Positions 1 through 7,457 of a DNA stretch of 12,975 nucleotides are shown piece after piece; the stretch's first letter is position 1, and the number at the start of each line of letters is the position of its first letter. A program made the position numbers and the translations under genes. Below the pieces are notes generated by a model. The model was not told where the DNA came from. It was given only the letters and a program-made list of their open reading frames with translations, and did no database searches. The stretch comes from Candidatus Njordarchaeota archaeon (GTDB lineage Archaea; Asgardarchaeota; Njordarchaeia; Njordarchaeales; Njordarchaeaceae): NCBI GenBank assembly GCA_029856055.1, contig JAHQWF010000145.1, forward strand, positions 1 to 12,975, written 5' to 3'.

Positions 1-2
1 CA

Positions 3-281
3 TTGAGAAGAATAAGCAAGTTAAGGGAGGAGCAAGAAGAGATACGGAGGAAAGAGGAGCTTAAGAGAATTATTTCCCAGAGATTAAAAGAAATTCAGGA
101 GAAATTTGTTGCGCAAGGTAAACTTGATTATGAGGATTTAGAGTTCCTTGTGGAGCACGGATTGCTTACAGACGACTTACTAGAGCGTATGATGTCGGTG
201 GGTGAAGAAGAGCAAGCAGAAGCAATCTTAGAGCAGCTGGAGGAGAGTTTATCAGAATCTGAAAATGAGAATGAGGAATGA
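3..281 (+). CDS. Charged coiled-coil protein, probably 5'-truncated by the window edge
   Basis: The frame is open from the window edge. The first possible start is a TTG at position 3, and no ATG occurs until late in the frame, so the gene probably begins outside the window and only its last ~92 codons are seen. The visible part is very rich in Glu, Arg and Lys: residues 1-38 look like a continuous helical coiled coil, residues 39-62 a short helical pair with the pattern LDYEDLEFLVEHGLL, and the tail is acidic (about ten Glu in the last 15 residues). There is no membrane segment. It ends 4 bp from the stop of the convergent gene at 286. I do not recognise a family. High charge, helicity and an acidic tail suggest a cytosolic, perhaps nucleoprotein-associated protein, which is inference only. 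Confidence 0.6.
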   Translation: MRRISKLREEQEEIRRKEELKRIISQRLKEIQEKFVAQGKLDYEDLEFLVEHGLLTDDLLERMMSVGEEEQAEAILEQLEESLSESENENEE

Positions 282-285
282 AGAA

Positions 286-1089
286 TCAACGGGGGCTCTC
301 CAAGGATCTTCTTATGAATTTCAATGCTTCGGTTTTTCGCCCAGGAATCTTCATTTCTTTGATACTCTTTGATAGTAGTGTTGCTAATCTTAAAGATGCA
401 TCAATAATTTTCTCGGCGCGTTTCTCAATTATCTCACAGTTTATTTCAATATGAGGCGGATTGTAATCAATAAAAATAAAGTTAAGTGAATCTCTAATAT
501 TATAAACGAGTTCTAAGATTTTTCGAGTTAAGTATTTGGAGCCGTATCGGGAGTCATCGGAGGAGAAAATTATTTCTTTACTTAATTGTTTTACCTTTAT
601 TTCCTGAAGTTGCGATAGATATTTCATTATCTTGGATATAATCTTCTGTTTCTTTCTTGGAATGATTATTAGTGACGTAGATGGTCTTTTTTCGAGATTA
701 ATTCTAATTATAAATATATCGGGGAGCGTTCTAAATATCTTATAGAGATAATATACATAAGTTCGTCTCTCTATGAGTGATATCTCTACTTGCATTTCTG
801 CACCAATTTCTGATAGTCGAATATCGTAAACTAAATTCAGATTTCTACTTAAGGTTCTTTGCACAATTTTTGCGTCTTTGATTTTCTTGATCGTTTTCTC
901 GATTTCTCTCGAGTATAACGATAGAGCTCTACCTATGTCTTTTGCTCCTTTAATGTATGCTAGCGCGATCGGAGCTAAAAACACTAATACGAATACAATG
1001 GTAAGAATTATTAAGTATAACCAATCAGCATTTATCAATTTTGAACACCATAAAGAATATTCAAGAAATTTTTTTATATTTTTACTCAC
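286..1089 (-). CDS. Membrane-anchored protein of unknown function
   Basis: The protein has 267 residues. It starts with GTG at 1087-1089, the only usable start because an in-frame TGA lies four codons upstream. One strong hydrophobic segment spans about residues 22-46, followed by a Lys/Glu-rich stretch (48-80) that may form a coiled coil. Residues 85-250 alternate hydrophobic strands and charged helices like a soluble alpha/beta domain, with no Cys cluster, P-loop or other catalytic motif that I recognise. The basic residues just after the membrane segment suggest that the large C-terminal domain faces the cytosol. There is no clear ribosome binding site; the upstream AT-rich region is shared with the divergent tRNA-Ser gene. 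I cannot assign a function. Confidence 0.75.
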   Translation of the reverse strand: MSKNIKKFLEYSLWCSKLINADWLYLIILTIVFVLVFLAPIALAYIKGAKDIGRALSLYSREIEKTIKKIKDAKIVQRTLSRNLNLVYDIRLSEIGAEMQVEISLIERRTYVYYLYKIFRTLPDIFIIRINLEKRPSTSLIIIPRKKQKIISKIMKYLSQLQEIKVKQLSKEIIFSSDDSRYGSKYLTRKILELVYNIRDSLNFIFIDYNPPHIEINCEIIEKRAEKIIDASLRLATLLSKSIKEMKIPGRKTEALKFIRRSLESPR

Positions 1090-1143
1090 AGCTAATATTC
1101 ATTGAAAAATGCAAGTGATAGTAAATAACTTTCTAAGTTGTAT

Positions 1144-1229
1144 GCCGGGGTTGCCGAGTTGGAACGGCGCTGGCCTGGAGAGCCAGTGGCGATTACGCCT
1201 CGCGGGTTCGAGTCCCGCCCCCGGCACCA
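1144..1229 (+). tRNA. tRNA-Ser (anticodon GGA), CCA encoded
   Basis: A full class II cloverleaf is visible. The acceptor GCCGGGG (1144-1150) pairs perfectly with CCCCGGC (1219-1225). The D arm begins with GCCGAG. The anticodon stem CTGGC/GCCAG (1170-1174, 1182-1186) holds a 7-nt loop with GGA at 1177-1179. A long variable arm has stem GGCG/CGCC (1188-1199), and the T arm is GCGGG-TTCGAGT-CCCGC (1202-1218). The discriminator is A1226 and CCA is encoded at 1227-1229. There is no intron. The anticodon reads UCC and UCU, and the long variable arm fits serine. The A discriminator is unexpected, because G73 is usual for tRNA-Ser. Confidence 0.95.
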
Positions 1230-1312
1230 TAGGAAATGCATTCCGAGTAGCGAGTAAAACTACTTAGATAGGTTCATTTGCATATTTCTGGTGGTATGCA
1301 CGAATTTCTAGC

Positions 1313-1320
1313 GATTAAAT
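1313..1320 (+). promoter_or_regulatory. TATA-like box for the phosphoesterase operon
   Basis: GATTAAAT is centred about 26 nt before the ATG at 1343. That would place the transcription start at or next to this codon and give a leaderless or nearly leaderless mRNA. It also supports the ATG over the GTG at 1331. Confidence 0.4.
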
Positions 1321-1342
1321 AGCTTAGGAAGTGGAGTTATAC

Positions 1343-2086
1343 ATGACTAGCATACAATTTATCGAGAGATTTCCTGCACTGTACATTTCATCGGGTATTC
1401 TTATTATAGCTGATTTACATTTAGGGAAGATTGAGATTAAAGATAAGATCGCTATGGAGGATCTATTTATACACGAGATCGATAAGATAAGTTATCTGCT
1501 AAATACATATGACATAAAGGAGGTCATAATTAACGGTGATATTAAAGACAGAATCGGGAAGCCCTCTTGGCTAGTTACAGAACACTTGAATGAGTTATTT
1601 CGATCAATTTTAAAAGAGGCTGGTCTTGTAACCGTAATTATTGGTAATCATGATGGTAAAATTAAAGATATAATAAATAATGATCTCCTTAGCAGTGGTA
1701 AACTGAGAATAAAGAGAATGATGAGAATATCGTTAAACGATTTATCAATTCTCGTCGTTCATGGACATAAAAAAGTTGATTGCAGAGTTCTGAATAACAC
1801 AGATGTTTTAATATCAGCTCATATTCATCCTGTATTGTCTCTTATGGGCCTAAACGCACTAAAAATAAAAGCATGGGGATTATTTGATGCAATAGTAAAG
1901 TGTAAAAATGAAATGCGCTTGAAATGGATACTAATGCCAGCTTTTTCATCATATTTAGCGGGCCTACCTATAAACAGATTAAGCGATGAAGCATTAATTA
2001 ATCTTTCACCATTGCCGTCTGAAAAATCAAAAATATTTAAAAGAAACTATTTCTTACTAGATTTAACATCTCTGAGGGATTGGTGA
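1343..2086 (+). CDS. Calcineurin-like metallophosphoesterase, COG1407 (ICC/PdeM-like) group
   Basis: All five metal-binding blocks of the calcineurin-like fold are present in order: DLH (D24, H26), GD (65-66), GNHD (101-104), HGH (140-142) and HIH (160-162). The C-terminal MPAF...AGLPIN (198-211) is characteristic of the COG1407 group, so this is a two-metal phosphodiesterase or nuclease-type enzyme. Bacterial relatives (PdeM) sit with ligase/Lhr DNA-damage genes, but the archaeal substrate is not known to me. The start chosen is the ATG at 1343, preceded by GGAG at 1333-1336 and a TATA-like box 26 nt upstream; a GTG at 1331 would add four residues. The length of 247 aa is normal. It heads an apparent operon: the stop overlaps the ribosome binding site of the next gene. 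Confidence 0.9.
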   Translation: MTSIQFIERFPALYISSGILIIADLHLGKIEIKDKIAMEDLFIHEIDKISYLLNTYDIKEVIINGDIKDRIGKPSWLVTEHLNELFRSILKEAGLVTVIIGNHDGKIKDIINNDLLSSGKLRIKRMMRISLNDLSILVVHGHKKVDCRVLNNTDVLISAHIHPVLSLMGLNALKIKAWGLFDAIVKCKNEMRLKWILMPAFSSYLAGLPINRLSDEALINLSPLPSEKSKIFKRNYFLLDLTSLRDW

Positions 2087-2092
2087 ATAATT

Positions 2093-2488
2093 TTGGGTGC
2101 TCAAAAGAACTTAGTCAAAATATTCTCATTAAGTGGGGAGAGATTAGATAAAGCGTTAAGTATAGGAATTATCTCTCTGTTTGTATCTAGCATTATAACA
2201 TTAGGTTACTGGGCAATGAACAGGACTTATGATCGTTCTTTTGTGTTGATTATGAATCCGTTTTTGCTTTTTTCTACCACTCTAGTATTAAAACTTAAGC
2301 TAAGGGATATACGTGAAAAAGCTAAAGAGATGGCGAAAAGCAACTATGAAACGCTAGGGCTTTCGCTAGAAGAAGCAGTGAATTTGTTTCAGTATAGAGA
2401 GGAATTAAAATTGATTAGAGATTGGATCATAATGGTTGTATTGATGACTTTAGTATCATCTCTAATAGCATTCACGTTTCCAGTCTAA
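2093..2488 (+). CDS. Small membrane protein, three predicted membrane segments
   Basis: The protein has 131 residues and a TTG start. The start is supported by GGTGA at 2082-2086, which overlaps the stop of the preceding phosphoesterase gene and lies 6 nt upstream, implying translational coupling. Hydrophobic segments span about residues 22-42, 50-68 and 110-129. Between the second and third lies a charged amphipathic helix (69-109, rich in Lys and Glu) that is probably cytosolic. No conserved motif or family is recognised. It is the middle gene of a three-gene cluster with a phosphoesterase and another small membrane protein, so the two membrane proteins may form one complex. Confidence 0.7.
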   Translation: MGAQKNLVKIFSLSGERLDKALSIGIISLFVSSIITLGYWAMNRTYDRSFVLIMNPFLLFSTTLVLKLKLRDIREKAKEMAKSNYETLGLSLEEAVNLFQYREELKLIRDWIIMVVLMTLVSSLIAFTFPV

Positions 2489-2510
2489 AAAATATTGATG
2501 GGTGATAGAG

Positions 2511-2720
2511 ATGTATTTAGTTAGTATACTGCGAGATTATAATATATATCTCTCCGTAATACTACTAGTGCTGGGGATTTTCTTTACTTCGTATATCCTA
2601 GCAAGAATTTATAAAAAGCCGAAAGAATTGGGGGTAGTAGATATTTTCCTAGTAGTACTAAGTGCAAGTCTGCTTAGTGGAGGTTTATTCTTGCAACTAA
2701 TTTTATTGGGGATAATATAA
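2511..2720 (+). CDS. Very small membrane protein, two membrane segments
   Basis: From the ATG at 2511 the protein has 69 residues. I prefer this start because GGGTGAT (2500-2506) lies just upstream as a good archaeal ribosome binding site; a GTG at 2502 sits inside that site and would add three residues. Two hydrophobic helices (about 13-33 and 45-67) are joined by a short basic loop with the pattern RIYKKPKE, so both ends probably face outward or into the membrane and the loop faces the cytosol. It lies 22 nt after the preceding membrane-protein gene and is likely co-transcribed. No family is recognised. Confidence 0.6.
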   Translation: MYLVSILRDYNIYLSVILLVLGIFFTSYILARIYKKPKELGVVDIFLVVLSASLLSGGLFLQLILLGII

Positions 2721-2753
2721 ACCTGAAATGATTTTTAAGAATGCGTTTAATTA

Positions 2754-2764
2754 TTTTTTTCTTT
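2754..2764 (+). terminator. T-rich archaeal-type terminator
   Basis: Seven T residues followed by CTTT lie 34 nt after the stop of the last gene in the 1343-2720 cluster, with no stem needed, as in archaeal oligo-T termination. It is judged only from the T-run and its position. Confidence 0.4.
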
Positions 2765-2820
2765 AGACTTATCTATTGAATATTTACCAGTAGTGCATGA
2801 AGCGTCTCTCTGAATATAAT

Positions 2821-2853
2821 TAATCTAAATATTAATGAAACCTTTTTAGATTA
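2821..2853. repeat. 9-bp inverted repeat upstream of the aminotransferase promoter
   Basis: TAATCTAAA (2821-2829) and TTTAGATTA (2845-2853) are exact inverted copies separated by 15 bp. The repeat ends 27 bp before the TATA-like box of the next gene. This spacing suits a dimeric DNA-binding regulator (for instance Lrp-like), although a chance AT-rich repeat is possible. Confidence 0.4.
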
Positions 2854-2878
2854 GATAATGGAAGTAACTATGAGATCG

Positions 2879-2890
2879 CGTATAAAAAGT
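2879..2890 (+). promoter_or_regulatory. Promoter (TATA-like box) of the class III PLP enzyme gene
   Basis: CGTATAAAAAGT has a good archaeal TATA core (TATAAAAA at 2881-2888), placed 26-33 nt before the ATG at 2914. GAGGT at 2901-2905, 8 nt before the ATG, would serve as ribosome binding site if the mRNA starts a little upstream of the ATG. Confidence 0.55.
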
Positions 2891-2913
2891 ATAGTTTTTA
2901 GAGGTTTTTTGAG

Positions 2914-4239
2914 ATGGAAAAGGGTCCTAAGATTATTGTTGAGCCTCCTGGCCCTAAGGCTAGAGAGATAATTAATATTAGCAAACGATATTTAGCTACT
3001 ACGACACGCGATTTTCCTTTAGTCATAGCAAAAATGGAGAATGACTTGATAGAGGATGTGGATGGTAATATATACATAGATTTTGCAGCAGGTATTGCGG
3101 TTGCTAATGTTGGGAACAGGAACCCAGAGGTGTTAGAAGCCGTAAGAAATCAGCTCGAGAAGTTCATTCACTCAGCGCCTCATGATTTTTATGATGATAT
3201 ACAATATAGAGTAGCTAAACTATTGACTGAAATCACGCCTGGAAACTTTGAAAAGAAGGTTTATTTTGGTAATAGTGGAACAGAAGCTGTTGAGGCGGCT
3301 ATTAAACTAGCTAAAAGGGCTACTAAAAGACCAAGATTAATTTCATTTATTGGAGCTTTCCATGGTAGAACACTTGGGAGCCTGGCCTTAACAGCTAGTA
3401 AACCAGTTCATCAGAAAGGATATTTCTCAACCATACCTGGCGTTGAACATGTTCCTTACGCCTATTGTTATAGATGCCCATTTAAACTAGATCCCGCTAG
3501 TTGTGATGTGTGGTGTGCTAGATATATAGAAGAGGTGCTATTTCAATCGTATGTTCCTCCTGAAGAAGTAGCTGCTATTGTTGTTGAGCCCGTGCAGGGG
3601 GAGGGTGGATATATAGTTCCACCAAAGAAGTTTATCCAAGAATTGAGAAGAATAACTGATAAGTACGGTATTCTTCTTATAGTGGATGAGATACAATCAG
3701 GACTTGGTAGAACCGGTAAACTATGGGCTATTGAACATTTTGATGTGGTCCCTGATATCATGAGTTCTGCAAAAGCAATAGCGGCTGGTTTGCCTCTCGG
3801 GGCTACTATTCTTAGAGCAAATTTAGATTTTGATGAACCTGGTGCGCATAGTTCTACTTTCGGCGGAAATGCTGTGTCATTGGCTGCGGCTCTGGCTAAC
3901 ATTGAATATATTATTAAGAATAAATTGCATGAAAGAGCGGCTAAACTAGGTAAAAAAGCTCTTAAGAGACTAAAGGAAGCTCAAGAAGAGATTAATATAA
4001 TAGGTGATGTTAGGGGGCTAGGGCTAATGATTGGGGTAGAAATCGTTAAGGATAAAGAAACAAAGAAGATCAATAAAGAAGCACGTGATAAGATTATAGA
4101 TTCTGCGCTAAAGAAGGGATTAGTACTATTGCCAACTGGTAAAAGTGTAATACGTGTAGCTCCTCCATTAACTATAGATGAAGATCATTTAGAAAAAGGT
4201 CTAGACATTTTGATTAAGGCGATTAAAGAATTTTCATAA
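2914..4239 (+). CDS. Class III PLP-dependent aminotransferase or amino-acid racemase
   Basis: This is a full-length 441-residue fold-type I PLP enzyme. Landmarks are GNSGTEA (119-125, phosphate binding), AFHGRT (148-153), VVEPVQGEGG (223-232), VDEIQSGLGRTG (257-268, with D258 contacting the pyridine nitrogen), SSAKAIAAGLPLGA (284-297, with K287 as the Schiff-base lysine) and STFGGNA (314-320). The N-terminal block GPKAREII and the cysteine-rich insert CYRC...CDVWC (C185, C188, C197, C201) match an archaeal group usually annotated as 4-aminobutyrate or acetylornithine aminotransferase. Thermococcales members of that group were shown to be amino-acid racemases, so substrate and reaction cannot be decided here. 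It has its own promoter and an inverted repeat upstream, and converges on elp3. Confidence 0.9.
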   Translation: MEKGPKIIVEPPGPKAREIINISKRYLATTTRDFPLVIAKMENDLIEDVDGNIYIDFAAGIAVANVGNRNPEVLEAVRNQLEKFIHSAPHDFYDDIQYRVAKLLTEITPGNFEKKVYFGNSGTEAVEAAIKLAKRATKRPRLISFIGAFHGRTLGSLALTASKPVHQKGYFSTIPGVEHVPYAYCYRCPFKLDPASCDVWCARYIEEVLFQSYVPPEEVAAIVVEPVQGEGGYIVPPKKFIQELRRITDKYGILLIVDEIQSGLGRTGKLWAIEHFDVVPDIMSSAKAIAAGLPLGATILRANLDFDEPGAHSSTFGGNAVSLAAALANIEYIIKNKLHERAAKLGKKALKRLKEAQEEINIIGDVRGLGLMIGVEIVKDKETKKINKEARDKIIDSALKKGLVLLPTGKSVIRVAPPLTIDEDHLEKGLDILIKAIKEFS

Positions 4240-4261
4240 AAGCGTAGGTCGAATTACCAAA

Positions 4262-4288
4262 AAGTAATTACTTACTTTTATATTTTTT
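4262..4288. terminator. Possible bidirectional terminator between converging genes
   Basis: A perfect 12-bp palindrome AAGTAATTACTT (4262-4273) lies between the aminotransferase gene and elp3. On the plus strand it is followed by a T-rich stretch (4275-4288), which falls in the last codons of elp3. On the minus strand it is followed by CTTTTTGG (complement of 4257-4264). Either strand could terminate here. Confidence 0.3.
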
Positions 4289-5917
4289 GCTCATATATAC
4301 TCCTTCTAGTCTATAACCCAGACGACGGTAATATTCGCGAACGCCTATACCAGATATGATAACAATCTTATTAGCATCATAATCACTCACGGCGATTTCT
4401 TCAGCCAATTTAAGTAATTGTGCACCATAGCCCCTATGTTGCCATGAATCCCCATTACGGCTTCCTAATGGCAGAGCCGATCCATATACATGTAGCTCTC
4501 TAACTATCATTGTGTTAGGTGTTATCTCCTTTCTATGTGCATGGTCAGAGGGTTTTCGCAATCTAAGGAATCCAATTATTATGTCTTTCTTTGCGTCCTC
4601 AATTGATATAAAAATGTCTTCTCCTTGTGAAGATGCATATTTTCTGATGACTGGATGACTATCATCTGGCTGTACCCCTATCTTATAGTAATTTAGTCCA
4701 ACTTCTCGGCATCTAATGCAACGGCATCGCCAGCCTAGTTCTCTCATATAGTCCTGTACGACTTGTCTAAGATTGCCAACTGAGTATCCAGTTTCTATTA
4801 AATTTAGGGGGATATCTCTCTGAACTCGTTGAATGCGGATCCAAGGTGGGGTCATTTTCTTTATTTTTGCTATTACATCGACTAACTTATCTTGAGAATA
4901 TGGAGTATATTCATGTCTTTTCCACATTTCATAAAGTTCTGTTCCCTTTACTACTGCTGTCGGATATATTTTCAGCATGTCTGGTCTGAAATCCGGGTCA
5001 TCGAATAATCTCTTGAATGACTCTAAATCTCTCTTGGGGCTTGAAAAGGGTAGATTTAGCATCATATGAGCTACGGTTTTTAGACCTGAATCTTTAGCTA
5101 TTCTGAAGGCTTTTCTTACGGAATTTACATCATGGCCTCTCTTTATTAGCGTTAGAATTTCTTCATCAAGAATTTGCACACCTATCTCAACTCTTGTAGC
5201 TCCATAATAAAGTATTTCATCAACTTCTTTTTCATAACAGAAATCTGGTCGAGTCTCTATAGTTAGTCCAACTAACCGATATTTGCTTGTCTCAAGTAGT
5301 TCTTGGAGTTCTCTTAGTGATTTATCTGGGTACCTTTTACCCAACAATCCCTCGTAGATTCCTCTGATGAACCATTTCTTATATTCACTGGGTGCAGATA
5401 TAAATGTCCCACCCATAATGATTAATTCAATTTTCTGTACGTCATGGCCTATCGATTCTAATTGATTAATCCGGTAACGAACCTGAGTAAAGGGGTCATA
5501 ATTTAGCTGATAAGCTCTCCGAGCTGCTGGTTCATGACCGGTGTATGACTGAGGTGTTGGAGTCGGATTCTCAATTCCTCCAGGACAGTATATGCAAGTA
5601 CCGGGACAAGGTAGAGGTTTTGTCATGACAGCTATTACTGATACTCCAGATAAGCTTCTAACTGGTTTGTTTCTTAAGATTTTTTTAAGCGTTATTACGT
5701 ATTCTTGTGGCAACTTATTTAAAATTTCATAGTCTCTTGGTAATCTTTTTAACTGATATTTCTCTCCAACTTGGCGTTTTATTTTATCTAACGTCTTCTT
5801 ATCTAAGCTGTGTCCTTGCGATATGTGATTGATTATCAACCTACAGATTTCCCCTAGAATATCACTTTTCGTATTACTTTGAACCATAGTTACGCTAGTT
5901 TTATGCTCTGTATCCAT
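4268..5917 (-). CDS. elp3: Elp3: tRNA uridine-34 modifying radical SAM / acetyltransferase
   Basis: The protein has 549 residues, the usual length for single-subunit archaeal Elp3, which installs the carboxymethyl-type group on wobble U34 using SAM and acetyl-CoA. An N-terminal helical tRNA-binding part (1-95) precedes the radical SAM core, with CPGTCIYC (C104, C108, C111) binding the 4Fe-4S cluster and MGGTF (168-172) following. A Cys-rich region (C398, C400, C403) fits the zinc site between the domains. The C-terminal GNAT domain shows HRGYGAQL (494-501, acetyl-CoA pyrophosphate binding) and YYRRLGY (529-535). The ATG start at 5917 has GGTG about 7 nt upstream (complement of 5925-5928). The gene stands alone: no Elp1 or Elp2 is expected in archaea. 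It is divergent from gatD. Confidence 0.97.
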   Translation of the reverse strand: MDTEHKTSVTMVQSNTKSDILGEICRLIINHISQGHSLDKKTLDKIKRQVGEKYQLKRLPRDYEILNKLPQEYVITLKKILRNKPVRSLSGVSVIAVMTKPLPCPGTCIYCPGGIENPTPTPQSYTGHEPAARRAYQLNYDPFTQVRYRINQLESIGHDVQKIELIIMGGTFISAPSEYKKWFIRGIYEGLLGKRYPDKSLRELQELLETSKYRLVGLTIETRPDFCYEKEVDEILYYGATRVEIGVQILDEEILTLIKRGHDVNSVRKAFRIAKDSGLKTVAHMMLNLPFSSPKRDLESFKRLFDDPDFRPDMLKIYPTAVVKGTELYEMWKRHEYTPYSQDKLVDVIAKIKKMTPPWIRIQRVQRDIPLNLIETGYSVGNLRQVVQDYMRELGWRCRCIRCREVGLNYYKIGVQPDDSHPVIRKYASSQGEDIFISIEDAKKDIIIGFLRLRKPSDHAHRKEITPNTMIVRELHVYGSALPLGSRNGDSWQHRGYGAQLLKLAEEIAVSDYDANKIVIISGIGVREYYRRLGYRLEGVYMSKKYKSK

Positions 5918-6053
5918 TAATACGCACCGCTATTAAATCTTATTATATTTCATTAATAATTCGCAATACCTATAATGCATAACATCTTTATTTTATCTTA
6001 GTAAAAATCTTAGTCCATATCATATTATCAATTAATTATTGCATTATCAACGA

Positions 6054-6062
6054 CCTTTAAAT
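6054..6062 (+). promoter_or_regulatory. TATA-like box of gatD
   Basis: CCTTTAAAT is centred near 6058, 26 nt before the ATG at 6084. This predicts transcription starting at the start codon (leaderless mRNA) and favours the 6084 ATG over the second ATG at 6090. Confidence 0.45.
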
Positions 6063-6083
6063 CTGCTTTAATAACATAAGGAT

Positions 6084-7457
6084 ATGTTTATGACGGAGAT
6101 GAAAATTTTGGAATCCATCCCAGATGAAAGTGGTTATGCTGGCAAGGCCCTTCAACTGCTGACTTCTAACAATATAAAAATTTGGGATGAAGTGAAAATC
6201 TATATAAATGATCTTGAAATCAAAGGTATATTATTACCAGCGCCCACCGGGACTGATGATGTAATTTTCATAAAACTGGAAAATGGATACAATATGGCTT
6301 TCTCTACAAATAAGATAACTAGAATAGAAAAACTTGGTCGAAGAGAAATATCTTATAAAATCCCGGAGAAGGAAGCACGAATTCTTTCAAACCTCCCAAA
6401 TGTAGTGATAATCGGTGCTGGAGGAACTATAGCTTCGCGCATAGAATATGGAACGGGAGCAGTTAAGCCAGCATTTTCCATCCATGAGTTATCTCAAGCT
6501 ATTCCAGAAATATTTTCGATAGCTAATATAAAACCCATTGAGTTATTTAACATATTTAGTGAAGACATGAGACCAGATTACTGGATAAAAATGGCAATAA
6601 GCGTTGCTAAAGAAATTAATTCGGGTGCTGACGGTATAGTGATAACTCACGGAACAGACACTATGCAGTACTCAGCATCAGCTCTAGCATTCATGCTACA
6701 GAACTTAGCTACGCCAGTTGTCTTCACCGGAGCTCAAAGAAGCAGTGATAGACCAGCATCAGATTCTGCAGTTAATGTTATTCATTCTACATTATTTGCT
6801 GCGAAAGGAGAGATAGCGGAATCTGTCGTGTGTATGCATGCCTATCTGCACGACACTAGCACATTGATACATAGAGGTGTTAGAGTTAGAAAGATGCATA
6901 GCAGTAGACGGGATGCTTTTAGAACAATAGGTGATAAGCCTCTTGCTTTGATACAGTATAGGAACATAAAGTACATTAAGGAGAAAAACGTTATGCTTCG
7001 TGGCAAATATGACAAGTCTGAAACTTACGCCGATGCAAAATTCAACAACAAAACTGCCCTAATATACGTCTACCCGTATATGGATCCTGAGATAATTGAT
7101 ATTTTAATAGATAAGCGTTACCGTGGTCTAGTTCTAGCGGGTACTGGATTAGGCCATGTGCCAGAAAATCTATTAAGTTCCATTAAGAGGGGAATAGAGG
7201 AAAAGATGCTGATTGCCATGACTACACAATGTATATGGGGTCCGGTTAAGCTCGACGTTTATGAGAGGGGAAGAACTTTAAAGAATATTGGAGTCATTCC
7301 AGCCGACGGTATGCTTCCTGAAACAGCTTTTGTTAAGCTAGGCTGGTTGCTAGGGCATGATTGGGACGAGAAAACGATTATACAGAAATTCCTGACTAAT
7401 CTAAGATACGAAATAGTTAAATCTGAGCCAGTAGATGCTTTCTTCAGAAACCTTTAA
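6084..7457 (+). CDS. gatD: Glu-tRNA(Gln) amidotransferase subunit D
   Basis: GatD is the asparaginase-like subunit of the archaeal GatDE enzyme. It releases ammonia from glutamine so that GatE can convert Glu-tRNA(Gln) to Gln-tRNA(Gln). The 457-residue protein has the GatD-specific N-terminal beta domain (about 1-95) and an asparaginase-type catalytic region. GAGGTIAS (111-118) carries T115, THGTDT (188-193) carries the T191/D192 pair, and RVRKMHSSRRDAF (267-279) carries K270, completing the catalytic set. FTGAQRSSDRPASDS (214-228) is also typical. The ATG at 6084 fits a leaderless start; an ATG two codons later is possible. GatE is not in this window, although in many archaea the two genes are adjacent. 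The 3' end overlaps hflX on the other strand by 14 bp. Confidence 0.96.
   Translation: MFMTEMKILESIPDESGYAGKALQLLTSNNIKIWDEVKIYINDLEIKGILLPAPTGTDDVIFIKLENGYNMAFSTNKITRIEKLGRREISYKIPEKEARILSNLPNVVIIGAGGTIASRIEYGTGAVKPAFSIHELSQAIPEIFSIANIKPIELFNIFSEDMRPDYWIKMAISVAKEINSGADGIVITHGTDTMQYSASALAFMLQNLATPVVFTGAQRSSDRPASDSAVNVIHSTLFAAKGEIAESVVCMHAYLHDTSTLIHRGVRVRKMHSSRRDAFRTIGDKPLALIQYRNIKYIKEKNVMLRGKYDKSETYADAKFNNKTALIYVYPYMDPEIIDILIDKRYRGLVLAGTGLGHVPENLLSSIKRGIEEKMLIAMTTQCIWGPVKLDVYERGRTLKNIGVIPADGMLPETAFVKLGWLLGHDWDEKTIIQKFLTNLRYEIVKSEPVDAFFRNL

Noticed and set aside
878..1105. Plus-strand open frame of 75 codons
   Set aside because: It is antisense to the start of the membrane-anchored protein gene, with no ribosome binding site or motif.
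1144..1342. tRNA-Ser as an integration site for a mobile element
   Set aside because: No repeated copy of the tRNA 3' end is visible in the window and no integrase lies nearby.
3543..3902. Open frame of 119 codons on the minus strand
   Set aside because: It lies fully inside the well-supported PLP enzyme gene; its translation shows no motif.
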